A stretch of DNA of 64,000 nt from Eriocheir sinensis (GCF_024679095.1 NW_026112158.1:138501-202500); one strand, 5' to 3'. Positions 33,849 to 51,000 are shown, counted from the stretch's first letter. Numbers and translations: made by a program. Notes: generated by a model from the letters alone, not told the origin.

Positions 33849-36785
33849 AGGTGTCATGTGCTGCAGAGATGCTTGGAGATGTTATAACCATGCTAGTTAA
33901 AGGCTGGACTACACTAATCTGACGCTGTAGGAAGGTGAAGGTGTAGGAAGGTGGCACTCTCTGGCTCAGTGCTAAGGAATTAGAAGGTGTCATGTGCTGC
34001 AGAGAGGCTTGAAGGTGTTATAACTATGTTGGTGAAAGGCTGGACTACACTAATCTGACCCTGTAGGAAGATGAAAGTGTAGGAAGGCGGCACTCTCTGA
34101 CTTAGTGTAAGGGAATAAGGTGCCATGTGCTGCAGAGAGGATTGAAGGTGTTATAACTATGTTGGTGAAAGGCTGGACTACACTAATCTGACCCTGTAGG
34201 AGGATGAAAGTGTAGGAAGGCGGCACTCTCAGGCTCTGCGTTAAGGAATCAGAAGGTAGCATGTGTTACAGAGAGGCTTGGAGGTGTTATAACTATGCTA
34301 GTGAATGGCTGGACTGCACTAATCTGACGATGTAGGAAAGTGAAAGTGTAGGAAGTTGGCACTCTCTTGCACAGGGCTAGGGAATGTAAAGGTGTCAAGT
34401 GATGAAGAGAGGATTCAAGGTGTTATGACTATGCTAATGAAAAGCTGTACTGAACTATTCTGACATAGTAGGAGGGTGGCACTCTCTGACTCAGTGCTGT
34501 GGAATCAGAGGGTGTCATGTGCTGCAGAGAGGCTTGGTGGTGTTATAACTATGCTAGTGAAAGGCTGGACTGGACTAATCTGACACTGTAGGAAGGTGTA
34601 GGTGTAGGAAGGTAGCACTCTCAAGCTCTGTTCTAGGGCATCAGAAGGTGCCATGTGTTGCAGAAAAGCTTGAAGGTGTTATAAATATGCTATTGCAAGG
34701 CTGGACTGCACTAATCTGTCCCTGTTGGAAGATGCAGCTGTAGGAATGTGGCACTTTTTAGTTAAGTGCCAATGAATAAGAAGGTGTCATGTGCTGCAGA
34801 GTGGCTTGAAGGTGTTTTAACTATGCTAGTGAAAGGCTGAACTGCACTAATCTGTCCCTGAAAGAAGGTGAAGGTGTAGGAAGGTGGCACTCTCAGGCTC
34901 AGTGCTAGAGAACCAGGTGTCATGTGCTGCAGAGAGGCTTGGAGGTGTTATAACTATGTTAGTGACAGGCTGGACTGCACTAATCTGACCCTGTAGGAAG
35001 GTGAAGGTGTAGGAAGGTGCAACTGTAGGAAGGAGGCACTTTCTATCTCAGTGCTAAGGAATTAAAATGTGTCATGTGCTGCAGAGTGGTTTGAAGGTGC
35101 TCTAACTATGCTAGTGAAAGGCTAGACTGCACTAATTTGACCATGTAAGACGGTGAATGCGTAGAAAGGTGGCACTCTCTGGCCCAGTGCTAGGGAATCA
35201 GGTTGCATGTGCTGCAGAGAGGCTTGGAGGTGTTAGAACTATGGTAGTGAAAGACTGGACTGCACTACTCTGTCCATGTAGGAAAGTGAAGGTGTAGGAA
35301 TGTGGCACTCTCAAGCGCAGTGCTAGGGAATCAGAAGGTGTCATGTACTACAGAGGGACTTTGAGGTGTTATAACAATGCTAGTAAAAAACTGGACTGCA
35401 CTAATCTGACCATCTAGGAAGGTGAAGGTGTAGGACGGTGGCACTCTCTGGCTCAGTGCTAGGGAGTCAGAAGGTGTCATGTGCTGCAGAGAGGCTTGGA
35501 TATGTTATAACTATGCTAGTGAAAAGCTGGACTGCACTAAACTGACCCAGTAAGAGGGTGAAGGTGTAGGAAGGTGGCACTCTCAAGCTCTGTGCTAGGG
35601 AATCAGAAGGTGTCATGTGCTGTAGAGAAGCTTGGAGGTGTTATAATTATGCTAGTGAAATGCTGGACTGCACTAATCTGACCCTGTAGGAAGGTGGAGG
35701 TGTAGGAAGGTGGCACTCTCAGTGCTAGGGAACTAGGTGTCATGTACTGCAGAGAGGCTTTGAGGTGTTATAACTATGATAGTGAAAGGCTGGACTGCAC
35801 AAATCTGACCCTGTAGGAAGGTGCCACTCTCAAGGTCAGTGCTAAGGAATTAGAAGGTGTCATTTGCTGCAGAGAGGCTTGGAGGTGTTATAACTATGCT
35901 AGTGAAAGGCTGGACTGCACTAATCTGACCCTGTAGTAAGGTGTAACTATACGAAGGAGGCACTTTCTAATTCAGTTGTCAGGAATTAAAAGGTGTTAAG
36001 TGCTACAGAGAGGCTTAGAAGTGGTCTAACTATGCTGGTAAAAGTTTGAATTGCACTAATTTGACCCTGTAGGAGGGTGAATGCGTAGCAAGGCGGCATT
36101 ATCTGGCTCAGTGTTAGGGAGTCAGGTGCCATGTGCTGCAGAGAGGCTTCTAGGTGTTATAACTATGCTAGTGAAAGGCTGGACTGCACTATTCTGACCC
36201 TGCAGTAAGGTGTAACTGTAGGAAGGAGGCACTTTCTAATTCAGTGGTAAGGAATTAAAAGGTGTCATGTGCTGCAGAGTGGCTTAAAGGTGTTATAACT
36301 ATGCTAGTGAAAGGCTGGACTACACTAATCTGACCCAGTAGGAAGGTGAAGGTGTAGGATGGTGGGACTCTCTGGCTCAGTGCTAGGGAATCAGAAGGTG
36401 TCAAGTGCTGCAGAGAGGCTTAGAAGTGGTCGAACTATGCTAGTAAAAGTTTGGATTGCACTAATCTGACCCAGTAGGAGGGTGAATGCGTAGAAATTTG
36501 GCACTGTCTGGCTCAGTGTTAGGGAATGAGGTACCATGTGCTGCAGAGAGGCTTGTAGGTGTTATAACTATGCTAGTGAAAGGCTGGACTGCACTAATCT
36601 GACCCTGAAGGAAGGTGAAGATGTAGAAAGGTGGCACTCCCATGCTCTGTGCTAGGGAATCAGAAGGTGTCATTTGCTGCAGAGAGGCTTGGGGGTGTTA
36701 TAACTATGCTACTGAAATGTTGGACTGCACTAATCTGACCCTGTAGGAAGGTGAAGGTGTAGGAAGGTGGCACTCTCAACCAGTA
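33849..36785 (+). repeat. 120/136-bp satellite array (block 7, in the spacer)
   Basis: About 23 units in plus orientation in the spacer between the palindrome arms. Several units carry a different short joint (GTGTAACTGTAGGAAGGAGGC) that is rare elsewhere, so this block has its own subfamily. No counterpart in inverted orientation next to it. Confidence 0.92.
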
Positions 36786-36812
36786 GCGTAACCGGAGAAT
36801 TGAAATGGTGGG

Positions 36813-38275
<1,463 letters not shown>

Positions 38276-38304
38276 GAACTTGAAAAAAAAAAAATACACT
38301 TTAA

Positions 38305-38811
38305 AAAATTTAATTGAATAGCGGCACTCATAATGACATCACCTAAGAAACAGAAACCACATAATATCATGTGATTTTGGGAAAGGATAACAGGCATTTG
38401 CTTAAAGCAACAATGCTAATAGAATTATGATATGCTACCTTTTAAGTAATACACACTTTCCGTCATTATTTCCTGCATAGCTCATTCACCTGGCATACTA
38501 AATATAAATCGCAAAAAATATCTTCTACAGTAACTTCTGGTAGGAATCATTGTATTAAAGAATAAGTTTTGTATCCTTGGCTTGGAGGGACGGTGTGTAC
38601 GCTCGCGGAACAGCGGTGACGGGTAGAACGACACTGATATCAACAAAGTTATTACCTGTGATTATATTAATATAACAGCTTGTTTGTCCGTATTTTATTG
38701 TACAACCGCTTCAGACACGATCATTAGTGCGCGGGGCGACCAGTCAGCTGTTATTATCGTTATTATATTGAATGAGACATCCGAAAGTTAGCTTTTAAGT
38801 CGTTACAGAGA
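38305..38811. mobile_element. Mirrored copy of the foldback-bearing insertion, collapsed hairpin
   Basis: Corresponds to 32875-33575 reversed. One hairpin arm (38440-38595) and the loop are present; the other arm is reduced to fragments (AAGTTATTACCTGTGATTATA), a loss of roughly 130 bp. The outer part (38660-38811) matches the left copy closely. Confidence 0.8.
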
Positions 38812-39689
38812 GTGCCACCTTCAACACATTCAGCTCTTCCTATTAAGGTCAGATGGAACGTGCAGCCCAGCGCTTTCACTAGCATAGTTATAACACCTCC
38901 AAGCCTCCCTGCAGCACATGACACCTGATTCCCTAGCACTGAGCCAGAGTGCCACCTTCCTACGCGTTCATCTTTCTACAACGTCAGAATAGTGCAGTCC
39001 AGCCTTTCACTAGCATAGTTATAACACCTCCAAGCCGCTCTGAAGCATGACACCTAATTCCCTTGAACTGAGCCAGAGTGCCACCTTCCTACACGTTCAC
39101 CTTCGTACAGCGACAGATTAGTGCAGTCCAGCCTTTCATAACTATACACCTCACGCCTCCACCTCTGAAGTACATGACATCTTTTGATTCCCTAGCATTG
39201 AGCCAGAGAGTGCCTCCTTCCTACAGGTTGATCTTGTTACAGGGTCAGATTAGTGCAGTCCAGCTTTTCTCTAGTAGTGTTATAACACCTCCAAGCCGCT
39301 CTGAAGCACATGACACCTAATTCCCTTGAGCCAGAACTGAGCCAGTGCCACCTTCCTACACATTCACCTTCCTACAGCGACAGATTAGTGCAGTCCAGCC
39401 TTTCACTAGCATAACTATAACACCTCCACGCCTCTCTGAAGCACATTACACCTTCTGATTCCATAGCACTGATCCAAGAGTGCCACCTTCCTACACCTCC
39501 ATCTTCCTTCACAGTCAGATTAGTTTAGTCAGCCTTTCACTAGCATTTTACAACACCTCCACGCCTCTCTGCAGCACATGTCAACTAATTCCCTAGGACT
39601 GAGGATGAGGTGCCACCTTTCTACACCTTCACCTTCCTCCAGCGTCAGATTAGTGCAGTCCAGCCTTTCACTAACTAACTAACTTTCAC
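38812..39689 (-). repeat. 120/136-bp satellite array (mirror of block 6)
   Basis: Satellite in inverted orientation. Units match block 6 in order, but with many small deletions, for example GAGCCAGAGTGCC where the left arm has the complement of GAGCCAGAGAGTGCC. Confidence 0.9.
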
Positions 39690-41579
39690 TAACCATGAAC
39701 TTTACATTTCAGCACGGTATCGTGCCAAATCTATTCTCCGACTTACCAAAACCACTTTTATCAATAGAAATGTCAACACCTTGCTTTCTCTAATTCATCC
39801 TTTGACTTCTGGTACCTAGCAACAATATCACCAATTTCACTTCTTCCTCTTTCCCTCCTCTCCTTAACCCTGACGGGAGCACTGCCGTCTTATCTATCTC
39901 TAAGGCTAAACTCTTTGCTCACACATTCTGTAAGAACTCCACCCTGGACGATTCTGGGCATATTCCTCATACTCATACTCTGACTCCTTTATACCTATTA
40001 TTAAGATTTTTCATAATGATGTTTTCTATGCCCTCTCTGGCCTTAACTCTCAGCAGTCTAATTGACCTGATGGAATGCCTTCTATTGTCCTTAAAAACTG
40101 TGCCTCCGTGATGACACCCTGCCTGGTCAAACTCTTTCGCCTCTGCCTGTCAACATCTACCTTTCCTTCCTGCTTGAAGTTTTGCTTTGTACAGCCTGTG
40201 CCTAAGAATGGTGACCGTTCCAATCCCTCAAACTACCGCCCTATTGCTTCATTTCCTGTCTATCTAAACCTTTTGAATCAATCCTTAACCGGATTATTCA
40301 AAAGCACCTTTCAATTTAACCTTCTATCTGATCGCCAGTATGGGTTCCAATGGGCGTTATACTGGCGATCTTCTTGTCTCTTAACTGACTCTTGGTCATC
40401 CTCTCTTAACCGTTTCGGTGACATATCTAAAGCTTTCGGTAGAGTCTGGCAAAGTCTCTGCTTTCTAAACTGCCTCTTTAGGATTATATTCCTCCTTTGT
40501 TCCTTTATATCCAGTTTCCTTTCGGCCGTTCTATCTCTGCGGTGGTAGACGGTCACTCTTCTTCCCTAAGCCTATCAACAGTGGTGTTCCACAGGCTCTG
40601 TTCTATCACTTACTCTCTTCCTGTTATTTATCAATAATCTTTCCATAACAAACTGTCCTGTCCACTCATTCGCCGACGACTCACTTTGCATTATTCGACT
40701 TCTTTCAATAGAAGGCCATCTCAACAGGAATGCACGACTCCAGACTGGAGGCTGCCGAACAGTTAAACCTCAGACATTGCTATCATTTCCGATTAGGGAT
40801 AGAAGGAACCTTGTGTCCTTCAGTCTTAAAACTCAATTTCTCACCTTATCAACTCGAAACAATCTTCCAAACACCTATCCCAATTCTTCGATAATACTCA
40901 GCTGTCACTTTCTTCAACACTAAATATCCTCGGTCTATCCTTAACTCAAAGTCTCAACTGGAAACTTCATATTTCCTCTCTCTTCATATCAGCTTCCTCG
41001 AGGTTGGGCGTTCTGTATCGTCTCCGCCAGTTCTTCTCCCCCGCACAGTTGCTATCCATATACAGGGGCCTTGTCCGCCCTTGTATGGAGTATGCATCCC
41101 ACGTGTGGGGGGGCTCCACTCACACCGTTCTTCTGGACAGAGTGGAGTCTAAGGCTCTTCGTCTCATCAGTTTTCCTTCTTCATTCTGATAGTCTTCTAC
41201 CTTTTTAATTCCGTCGCGATGGTGCCTCTCTTCCCTATCTTCTGTAGCTATTTTCACATGACTGCTCTTCTGAACTTACTAGCTGCATGCCTCCCCACCC
41301 CCTTTCCCTCATTTGCTGCACGACTTTCTCCCTCTACTGTCCAAACCCCTATTGCAAGAATTAACCAGCATCTTCACTGTTTCATCCTTCACGCTGGTAA
41401 ACTCTGGAACAATCTTCCTTCATCTGTATTTCCTCCTGCCTACGACTTGAACTCTTTAAGTGGAGGTATCAGACACCTCTCCCCCGAAACTGCCCTTTCT
41501 TTCGGCTACACCTATTTTGATAATTTTGGGAGCAGCGATTAGCAGCTTTTTTACATTTTACGCACAATTGAAAAAAAAT
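39690..41579 (+). pseudogene. Mirrored Jk-5 reverse transcriptase, heavily frameshifted
   Basis: Plus-strand counterpart of Jk-5. Readable pieces are 40075-40548 (IVLKNCASVMTPCLVKLFRL, SNYRPIASF), 41004-41189 (VLYRLRQFFSPAQLLSIYRG) and 41219-41542 (QHLHCFILHAGKLWNNLPSS). The catalytic region is present near 40670 (TTCGCCGACGAC) but out of frame. Many more single-base gaps than its left-arm partner. Ends in an A-rich tail near 41570. Confidence 0.82.
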
Positions 41580-43097
41580 TAAGTATTCAAAGCTCCTTTT
41601 CAAGACAAAATTACCCATATGTTCTCAAAAGAAATCAAAAATCAAATTTGTAATCCGCTCTCCATCATATTCAATAAATATTTAACAGCTGTAAAAGTTC
41701 CGTCTGATTGGAAACTAGCAAATGCCACAACAATTTTCAAAATAGGGACAAGTCTCATCCAGGAAACTATCGACCAATTAGCCTGACATCGATTGTGTGT
41801 GAGTTAATGGAACTATCATTCGCGACAATATGGTGAAATTCTTCGAAGAAAATAATATAATAAATAATTCGCAACATGGCTTCCGTATTAAATATTCGTG
41901 TTTAACTAACTTACTTGATTGTTTCATTATATTTTAGGTGTTCGATGAAAGCAGATCAGTAGATATCATATATCTGGATTTTCAAAAGGCATTTGATAAG
42001 GTCCCCAGCAACGATTGCTCAGCAAACTATTGGCGCACGGTATCTCAGGTAACATTCACAATTGGCTTGTGGACTGGCTCTCTGAGCGGAAACAGAGGTA
42101 GTTCTAAACGGTGTTACATCTAACTGGCTCGATGTCAGAAGCGGCGTACCTCAAGGATCAGTGCTTCTATGCTCTTCTTAATTTATGTTAATGATATCGA
42201 TGATGGGCTCACTTGCAAAGTATCAAAATTTGCTGATGATACAAAAATTTGCTAGTAAAGTAACTGCGACACTCGACAGAAGCTTTACAATCATATCTAG
42301 ATCGACTTGCACGTTGGGCCAATCAATGGCGAATGAAATTTAACGTTGACAAATGTAAAGTGTTGCACATCGGAAAAATAACAATCGCGTTCGGCCAACA
42401 ACTTTCTGCAGTAAGTAAAGAAAAGGACCTGAATCACTATATCAAGCGATTAGCCCAGTCAGCATTGTTCAGAGGTAATTTTAAAACTGCAAACAAATTG
42501 GTTGCTTCATCGGACGAGTCTTTAGTAATATAACGGAAAAAGTAATTATAACTGTATAGTTCGTTGGTTCGACCCGTCTAGAGTACTGTGTACAGTTTTT
42601 GGTCTCACAATTACAGAAAAGACATAGAAAAGATGGAACGGGTTCAACGAAGAGTAACAAGATGATTTCTAGGTTGAAAAATTTGTCATATGAACAAAGG
42701 CTTAAAGAAGTAAATTTATTCAGCCTGTCAAAACGAGGAATGCGAGGCGATCTAATAGAAGTGTTTAAAATGTTTGAAGGATTCAGTGATATTAATGCGG
42801 AAGATTACTTTACAATTGGTCGATCAAATGAACAAGAAGAAATCACAATTTAAAGTTAGTGGTAGCAGTAATGGTAGTTCTTTCCCCTTTCCTACATAAT
42901 TTCCATGCAGTTTTTCCATGCTGCAATATTCTTTTTCCTTTCCTGCCAGCTTTGGCTGGAGGGATGGGGGTGGGAGGAGCCTTCGCCTTTGCTGTCCTTC
43001 ATCTTCCACCTTTGATTAGATAGTTAGTGTAGCTTGTCACAAGCCTCGTAAGAACCATCAGGTCTGCTGTTATTTGTTCTTCTTTTGTTCTTTGTAC
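41580..43097 (+). pseudogene. Mirrored CR1-B reverse transcriptase, broken
   Basis: Plus-strand counterpart of CR1-B. 41938-42123 begins VFDESRSVDIIYLDFQKAFDKV, quoted only in part here as VFDESRSVD, right after the TAG that it shares with the left arm. FADDTK is encoded near 42230. 42333-42533 (MKFNVDKCKVLHIG) and 42599-42853 (KNLSYEQRLKEVNLFSLSKR) are the C-terminal pieces. The 3' untranslated region continues to 43097. Confidence 0.82.
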
Positions 43098-43203
43098 ATC
43101 TTCACCTTCCTACAGGGACAGATTAGTGCAGTCAAGCCTTTCACTAGCATAGTTAAACACCTCCAAGTCTCTCTGCAGCACATACATTCTGATTCCCTTG
43201 CTT
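43098..43203 (-). repeat. 120/136-bp satellite, single unit (mirror)
   Basis: One partial unit, mirror of 28406-28508, between CR1-B and the composite element. Confidence 0.8.
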
Positions 43204-44673
<1,470 letters not shown>

Positions 44674-47038
44674 CAACACTAGCATAGTTATAACACCTCC
44701 AAGCCTCTCTGCAGTACATGAAACCTTATGATTCCCTAGCACAGAGCTTGAGAGTGTCACCTTCCTACAATTTCTCCTTCCAACAGGGTCAGATCAGTGC
44801 ATTCCAGCCTTTCACTAGCATGGTTATACCACCACCAAGACACTCCACAGCACAGACACCTTCTGATTCACTAGCCCTAAGCCAGAGAGTGCCACCTACA
44901 TACAGGGTCAGATCAGTGCAGTCCAGATTACACTAGCATAGTTATAACACATCCGAGCCTCTCTGAAGAACATGGCACCTTCTGATCCCCTACCACTGAG
45001 CCAGCAGGTGCCACATTCATACAACCTAACCTTTCTAAAGTGTCGGATTAGTGCAGTCCAGCCTATCACTAGTATAGTTATAACACCTCCAAGCCTCTCT
45101 GCAGCACATGACACCTTTTGATTCCCTATCACAGAGCTTGAGAGTGCCACCTTCCAAAGCCTTAACCTCCCTGCAGGGTCAGATTAGTGCAGTCCAGCCT
45201 TTCAGTAGCATAGGAATAACGCCTCCATGCCTCTCTGCAGCACATGACACCTTCTGATTCCCTAGCACTGAGCCAGAGAGTGCCACCTTCCTATAGGGTC
45301 AGATTAGTGCAGTTCAGCCTTCCACTAGCATAGGAATAACGCCTCCATGCCTCTCTGCAGCACGTGACACATTCTGATTCCCTAGCACTAAGCCAGAGAG
45401 TCCCACATTCCTACCTTCACCTTCCTACAAGCTCCTCTGCAGCACAAGACACCTTCTCATTTCCCAGCACAGATGCAGAGTGCCACCTTCCAACACCTCC
45501 ACCTTCTTTCAGGGTCAGATTAGTTCAGTCTAGCCTTTCACTAACATAGTTATTACACCTCCAAGCCTTTCTGCAGCACATGACACCTCTTGATTCCCTA
45601 GCCTTGACCTTGAGAGTGGTGCCTTTCTGCAGGATCAGATTTGTGAAGTCCAGCCTTTCACTAGCATAGTTATAACACCTCCAAGCCTCTCTGCAGCACA
45701 TGACATCTTCTGATTCCCTAACACTGAGCCAGAGTGGCACCCTCCTACAGTTGCACATTCCAACAGGGTCAACTGGTGCAGTCCAGCTTTTCACTAGCAT
45801 AGTTATAACGCCTCCAAGCCTCTCTGCAGCACAGACACCTTCTGACTCCCTAGCACTAAGCCATAAGTGCCACCCTCCTACAGGGTCAAATTAGTGCATT
45901 CAACCGTTCACTAGCATAGTTATAACACCTCAAAGCCTCTATGCAGCACATGACAACTGCTGATTCCTTTGCACTGACCCAGAGAGTGCCACCTTCCTAT
46001 AAGGACAGATTAGTGCAGTCCAGCTTTTCACTAGCAGAGTTATAACGCCTCCAAGCCTCTCTGCAGCACATGACACCTTCTGATTCCCTACCACTGAGCC
46101 AGAGAGTGCCACCTTCCTACAGCTGCAACTTCCTACAGAGACAAATTAGTGCAGTCCAGCCTTTCACTAGCATAGCTGTAACACCTCTAAGCCTCCTGCC
46201 GCATATGACATTTTGATTTCCTAGCACAGTGCTTGGCAGTGCCAACTTCCTACATCTTCACCTTCGTACAGGGTCAGATTAGTACAGTCAGCCTTTCACC
46301 AGCATAAGTATAACACTTCCAAGCCTCTCTGCAGCACATGACACATTCTGATTCTAGCACTAAGCCAGAGTCCCACCTTCCTACCTTCACCTTCGTCAGA
46401 TTAGTGCAGTCCAGCCTTTCACTAGCATAGCTGTAACACCTCAATCCTCTCTGCAGCATATACGACCTTTAGATTCTTTGAGCCAAGGGTGCCACCTTCC
46501 TACAACTTCACCTTCCTAGAGAGCCAGATTAGTGCAGTCCAGTCGTTCACTATCATAGTTATAACACCTCTAAGCCTCTCTGCAGCACATGACACCCTCA
46601 GATTCCCTAGCACTGAGCTTGAGCGTGCCACTTTCCTACAGGGCTAGATTAGTGCAGTCCAGCATTTCAGTAGCATAGATATAACACCACCAAGCCTCTC
46701 TGCAGCACATGGCACCTTCTGATTCCCTAGCACTGAGCCAGAGACTGCCACTTTCCTACACCTTCACCTTTTTACAGGGTCAGAATAGTGCAGTCTAGCC
46801 TATCACTAGCATAGTTATCACACCTCCAAGCCTCATTGCAGCACATGGCACCTTCTTTTTCCTGAGCATTGAGCCAGAGAGTGCCACCTTCCTACAGGTC
46901 AGATTAGTGCTGTCCAGCCTTTCACTAGCATAGGTATAACACCTCCAAGCCTCTCTGCAGCACATGACACCTTCTGATTCCCTATGAATGAGCCAGATAG
47001 TGCCACCTTTCTACAGTGTCAGATTACTGCAGTCCAGC
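44674..47038 (-). repeat. 120/136-bp satellite array (mirror of block 5)
   Basis: Inverted satellite ending in CCAGC (47034-47038), one copy of the target duplication of the right-arm Gypsy element. Contains one unit fewer than block 5 around 46460. Confidence 0.92.
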
Positions 47039-47211
47039 TGTTGTATAGTCATTACACCTCAGCGGCACCGAAGCACTGAGCAGCTCTTCGGAACAGCAAT
47101 CCGAGGATACATGTACTGCCAAGGCTCGAGGATCGGACATTCCCTGTCTGGCCTTTTTATAGAATACATCGCAACTCCCGCTCCTTCGTGTGTGTCATTC
47201 ACTCCTCAACA
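47039..47211 (+). repeat. Gypsy 5' LTR (right arm)
   Basis: 173 bp with TG...CA ends. Contains TTTATAGAA (47156-47164) as a possible TATA box. Compared with the 3' LTR it differs at about eight or more positions in the first 60 bp and in the CATCGCAACTCCCGC region. Confidence 0.94.
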
Positions 47212-47265
47212 CGTGGCGACGAGGATGGGATTCTGAAGGAATCGAGTGAAACCCCGTGGACGAGA

Positions 47266-48006
47266 ATGGCAGCAATAATTGGAGCGGTGGAGCAGTACTC
47301 AGAGGGAGAAGATTTCGAGGCCTATACAGAAAGGTTCGAACAGTTCCTGGAGGTCAGTAATATCACCGAGGAGAATCGGAAACGGGCGTTGTTCCTGACT
47401 GTCTGCGGCCCGACGGTGTATCAATTACTGAGGAACCTGTGCGCCCTGGGGAAACCCTCTGAGAGGACACTGAAGGAATTGATTCGTCTCGCTACTCAGC
47501 ACTATGCGCCCAAAGTTTCAGTGGTAGTGGAAAGGATCAAATTCAACAATCAGCAGTTACGTGGCAGAACTGAAGAGAAAGCTTCCAACTGCAGCTTTGG
47601 GGCAAACTTAACAGAGCAGCTTCGAGAAAGATTCGTCGGTGGAGTGTCGAGCGAACGGATCCGGCGGAGGCTGTTACGAGAGGGCGACGACTTAACTTGG
47701 GACAAAGCTTGCAAACTGGCATTATCGATGGAGGCAGCAACCACGGAGGCGAAGGTACTGGGAGGGGAGCACAAAGAAGCCCAGGTGAACAGAGTGGAGC
47801 CGCCGCGAACAAGCCAGGGACCAGAAAGAACCAACGAGCAGGTGGGACAAGGCCAGGTTGCAAAACAAGTACTTGCCTCGTGAGGGGGCACGTAGTAGTG
47901 TAACTTGTAATCGGTGTGGCAGTAGTTACCACAAGGCAACGGAGTGCCCATTTAAGGACAAGGAATGCTTCAGGTGCAGTCGTAAAGGCCACACCAGGCG
48001 AATGTA
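47266..48006 (+). pseudogene. Gypsy gag (right arm)
   Basis: Starts at ATG 47266 (MAAIIGAVEQYSEGEDFEAY). The frame stays open to 47883 because a one-base gap relative to the left arm near 47577 changes the frame there; the region on both sides of that point still reads as gag (LTVCGPTVYQLL, then NLTEQLRERFVGGV). A second gap near 47810 puts the zinc knuckles (CNRCGSSYHKATEC at about 47911-47952) in a different frame. The gag frame ends at TAA next to the ATG (48007) of the following protease segment. Confidence 0.86.
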
Positions 48007-51000
48007 ATGTGTCCACGGCGGGGCAGAGTAAATAGCGTGGAGGATGAGGAGCAAGAGATTAGTGATGAGGAAGAGAGGGTGGAGGTGTGTGGTATTTTAC
48101 AGCTGCCTGGACAACAGCGGAGAACCCGGAAAACCCCACCACTGACTGTAGACGTGAGCGTGCAGGGCACAGAGATACGCACGGAGGTGGACACGGGAGC
48201 GAGCAGCACAGTCATCAGCGAGGAGGAGTGGAACAGTCTACGCAGCAAACCAAGACTTGAAGCCTCCAACAGGCAGTTAGTCACATACACAGGTGAGGCA
48301 CTTCAGGTACGAGGAGTAGCCATGCTGGAGGTCAAGTTTAAAAATCAAATAGAAACTCTGCCGTTAAAGGTAGTGAAAGGAACAGGGCCCTCGCTCCTGG
48401 GTCGTGACTGGCTACTGGTGATTCAGCTGAGCTGGAAGGAGATGGTAGGCAGACTTGGAGTTGCGGAGAAGAATGGGGATAAGCCTACCACAATCCTACA
48501 CAAGCACAGTGAGGTCTTTTCACAGTCTTTAGGGCACATGCCGATCAAAGCACACCTGCGTCTCAAGGAAGGAGCACGACCGGTGCCACACGCCCTTTAC
48601 CCACTCGTGGACCAGGAGCTGGAGAGGTGGATTAAGGAAGGTGTTGCCGAGCCCGTGGAGACTGACAACAGCAGTGGCTAGGCGACACCGTTGGTGGTAG
48701 TGCCCAAAGCAGATGGCAAAGTAAGGCTGGCGGCTGACTACAGAGTGACGGTAAATCCCCAGTTGGATATAGTTAAGCACCCCTTACCCTCCCCGGAAGA
48801 GTTGTTTACAAGGATAAAAGGGAAGAGGTTTGCAAAGCTAGATTTGAGAGATGCTTATCTACAGATGGAGTTAAGTGAGGAATCAAAAGACCTAACAACT
48901 GTAGCTACGCATAGAGGATTGTTGAGGATGAACAGATTGCCCTTTGGTTTAGCTTTCTGTGGGGACATTTTCCAGGCGGCGATGGACAGAATATTAGAAG
49001 GAATCCCCTCCTGTGTGGCATACTTAGACGACTTGCTGGTGATGGGCACGACCACATAAGACCTGATTGAAACTCTGGACAAAGTGCTGGGCAGACTGAA
49101 AGAGAATGAGATTCGGCTCAAAAGGTCAAAGTGTGAATTCAATTTGCAGGAGGTTCACGGAGCTGAAACCCATACCCGAGAAGACCGAAGCAATAAGGAG
49201 GATGCCGAACCCGAGTGCTGTACCGACACTCCGGAGCGTATTGGGAGCGGTGGGTACTAGTCCCGGCTGTTGCCACACCTCGCCACTACGTTGTTGCCAT
49301 TGTATGAGCTACTCAAGAAGGGAGTTAAGTGGCGATGGACCAAGGAATGTGAAGAGGCGATGGCAAGGGTAAAACAGACGGTGGCCAGCAACCCAGTATT
49401 GGTGATATACGGTCCACAACTACCGGTCAAACTGGTAACAGACGCGAGCGAAGTAGGAGTCGGCAGCGCTAATGCAGTCTTTCCAGGAGACATAGAAAGG
49501 CCGGAGGCGTATGCGTCAAGAATACTGACACAAACAGAGCAGAAATATCCCATCGTAGAAAAGGAAGCTTTGGCAGTTTATTACGGTATTAGGAAATTTC
49601 ATCAGTATTGCTATGAGAGGAAGTTTACCCTTGTCAGTGATAACAAAGCACTTTCCAGAATACTGAACCCCAGCAGAGAGATGCCGCCGTTGGGGGCAAC
49701 GATACGCCCTTCAACTAGCAGCCTACAGCTACGATGTGGGGGTAAGACCCTCTGCAGACATGAGGGTCGCCGACACCTTGTCCAGACTACCGCTCCCGGG
49801 CATCGTCGACAAAAGAGCAGAAAGAATAGAGAGGGAAACCAAGACAAGTAACGTGTTATATATGGACGAGGGGCCTTCAGTGACAGCAGGAGAAGTGTCA
49901 GCGGCAACGCGGCGTGACAGAGTCCTGGGAAAGGTGCTGGCGGCAGTAAGGTCAGGCGGATTGCCGGAGGAGGCAACAGCAGAGGTAAGCAGTTACAAGT
50001 CTCGGATGGAGGAACAGTCGACAGAGGGGGATTGCTTAATGTGGGGAGGCAGAGTGGTGATACCGGCGTCCCTGCAAGACAAGGTGAAAGAGGAGCTGCA
50101 TGTGGGGCACTCAGGATGTGTGAGGATGAAGCAGCTGGCTCGACGATGTGTGTGGCGGCCGGGTCTCGACAAGGAGCTGGAGGAATTGCGAAAGCGTGTC
50201 CAGGATGTGCGGAGAAGCGGGCAGCACCACCACAGTCAGCGGTCCACCCATGGGAGAGAACACGAGGCAGAGGCTCCATGCAGATTTTGCGGGGCCAATT
50301 ATGGGAACAACGCTTCTCATAGTAGTGGATAGCTACTCAAAGTGGATAGAGGCAGTACCAATGAAAACCACGACAACGGCACGAACTATTCATGAACTGA
50401 GTGTACTGTTTAGCAGGCTTGGTTTACCCTACAGCTATGCACAGGCAATGGCCCCAGTTTACGTCGGAAGAGATGGCTTCTTTCGTAAAGCAGAATGGAA
50501 TCCGGCACATCAGAGTGGCGCCATACCACCCGGCGAGTAACGGACTGGCGGAGAGCAGCGAGCACTGTGAAGGAAGGAATAAAGGCAATGATGGGGCTGC
50601 AAGTCGGGGAAAGGAGCCTTTTTAAATTTCTGTTACACTATCGTTCTACTCCACACAGCACAACAGGAAAACACCGGTGGAAATGCGGATGGGCAGGAAT
50701 ATACGCTCAAAACTAGACCTACTTCTGCCCGACGAAGAGACCGCGATGGAGAGCAGGCAAGACCAACAGATGACGGGGAAAAGGGTAAGAACATTCCGGG
50801 AAAATGACATAGTTTGGGCAAGAAGCTATGTGGGACCGAAATGGAGGAGAGATAGAATAATAGCCAAGACGGGACCACTGTCCTACGAAGCAGATGTTGG
50901 AGGAAATACCTTGTGGTCCCGCCACGCGGATCAAATAATTTTGGTAAGCAGTGACAGGCCTGCCCAGGACAAAATTAGCGGAGAATCCCCATTGTCATCA

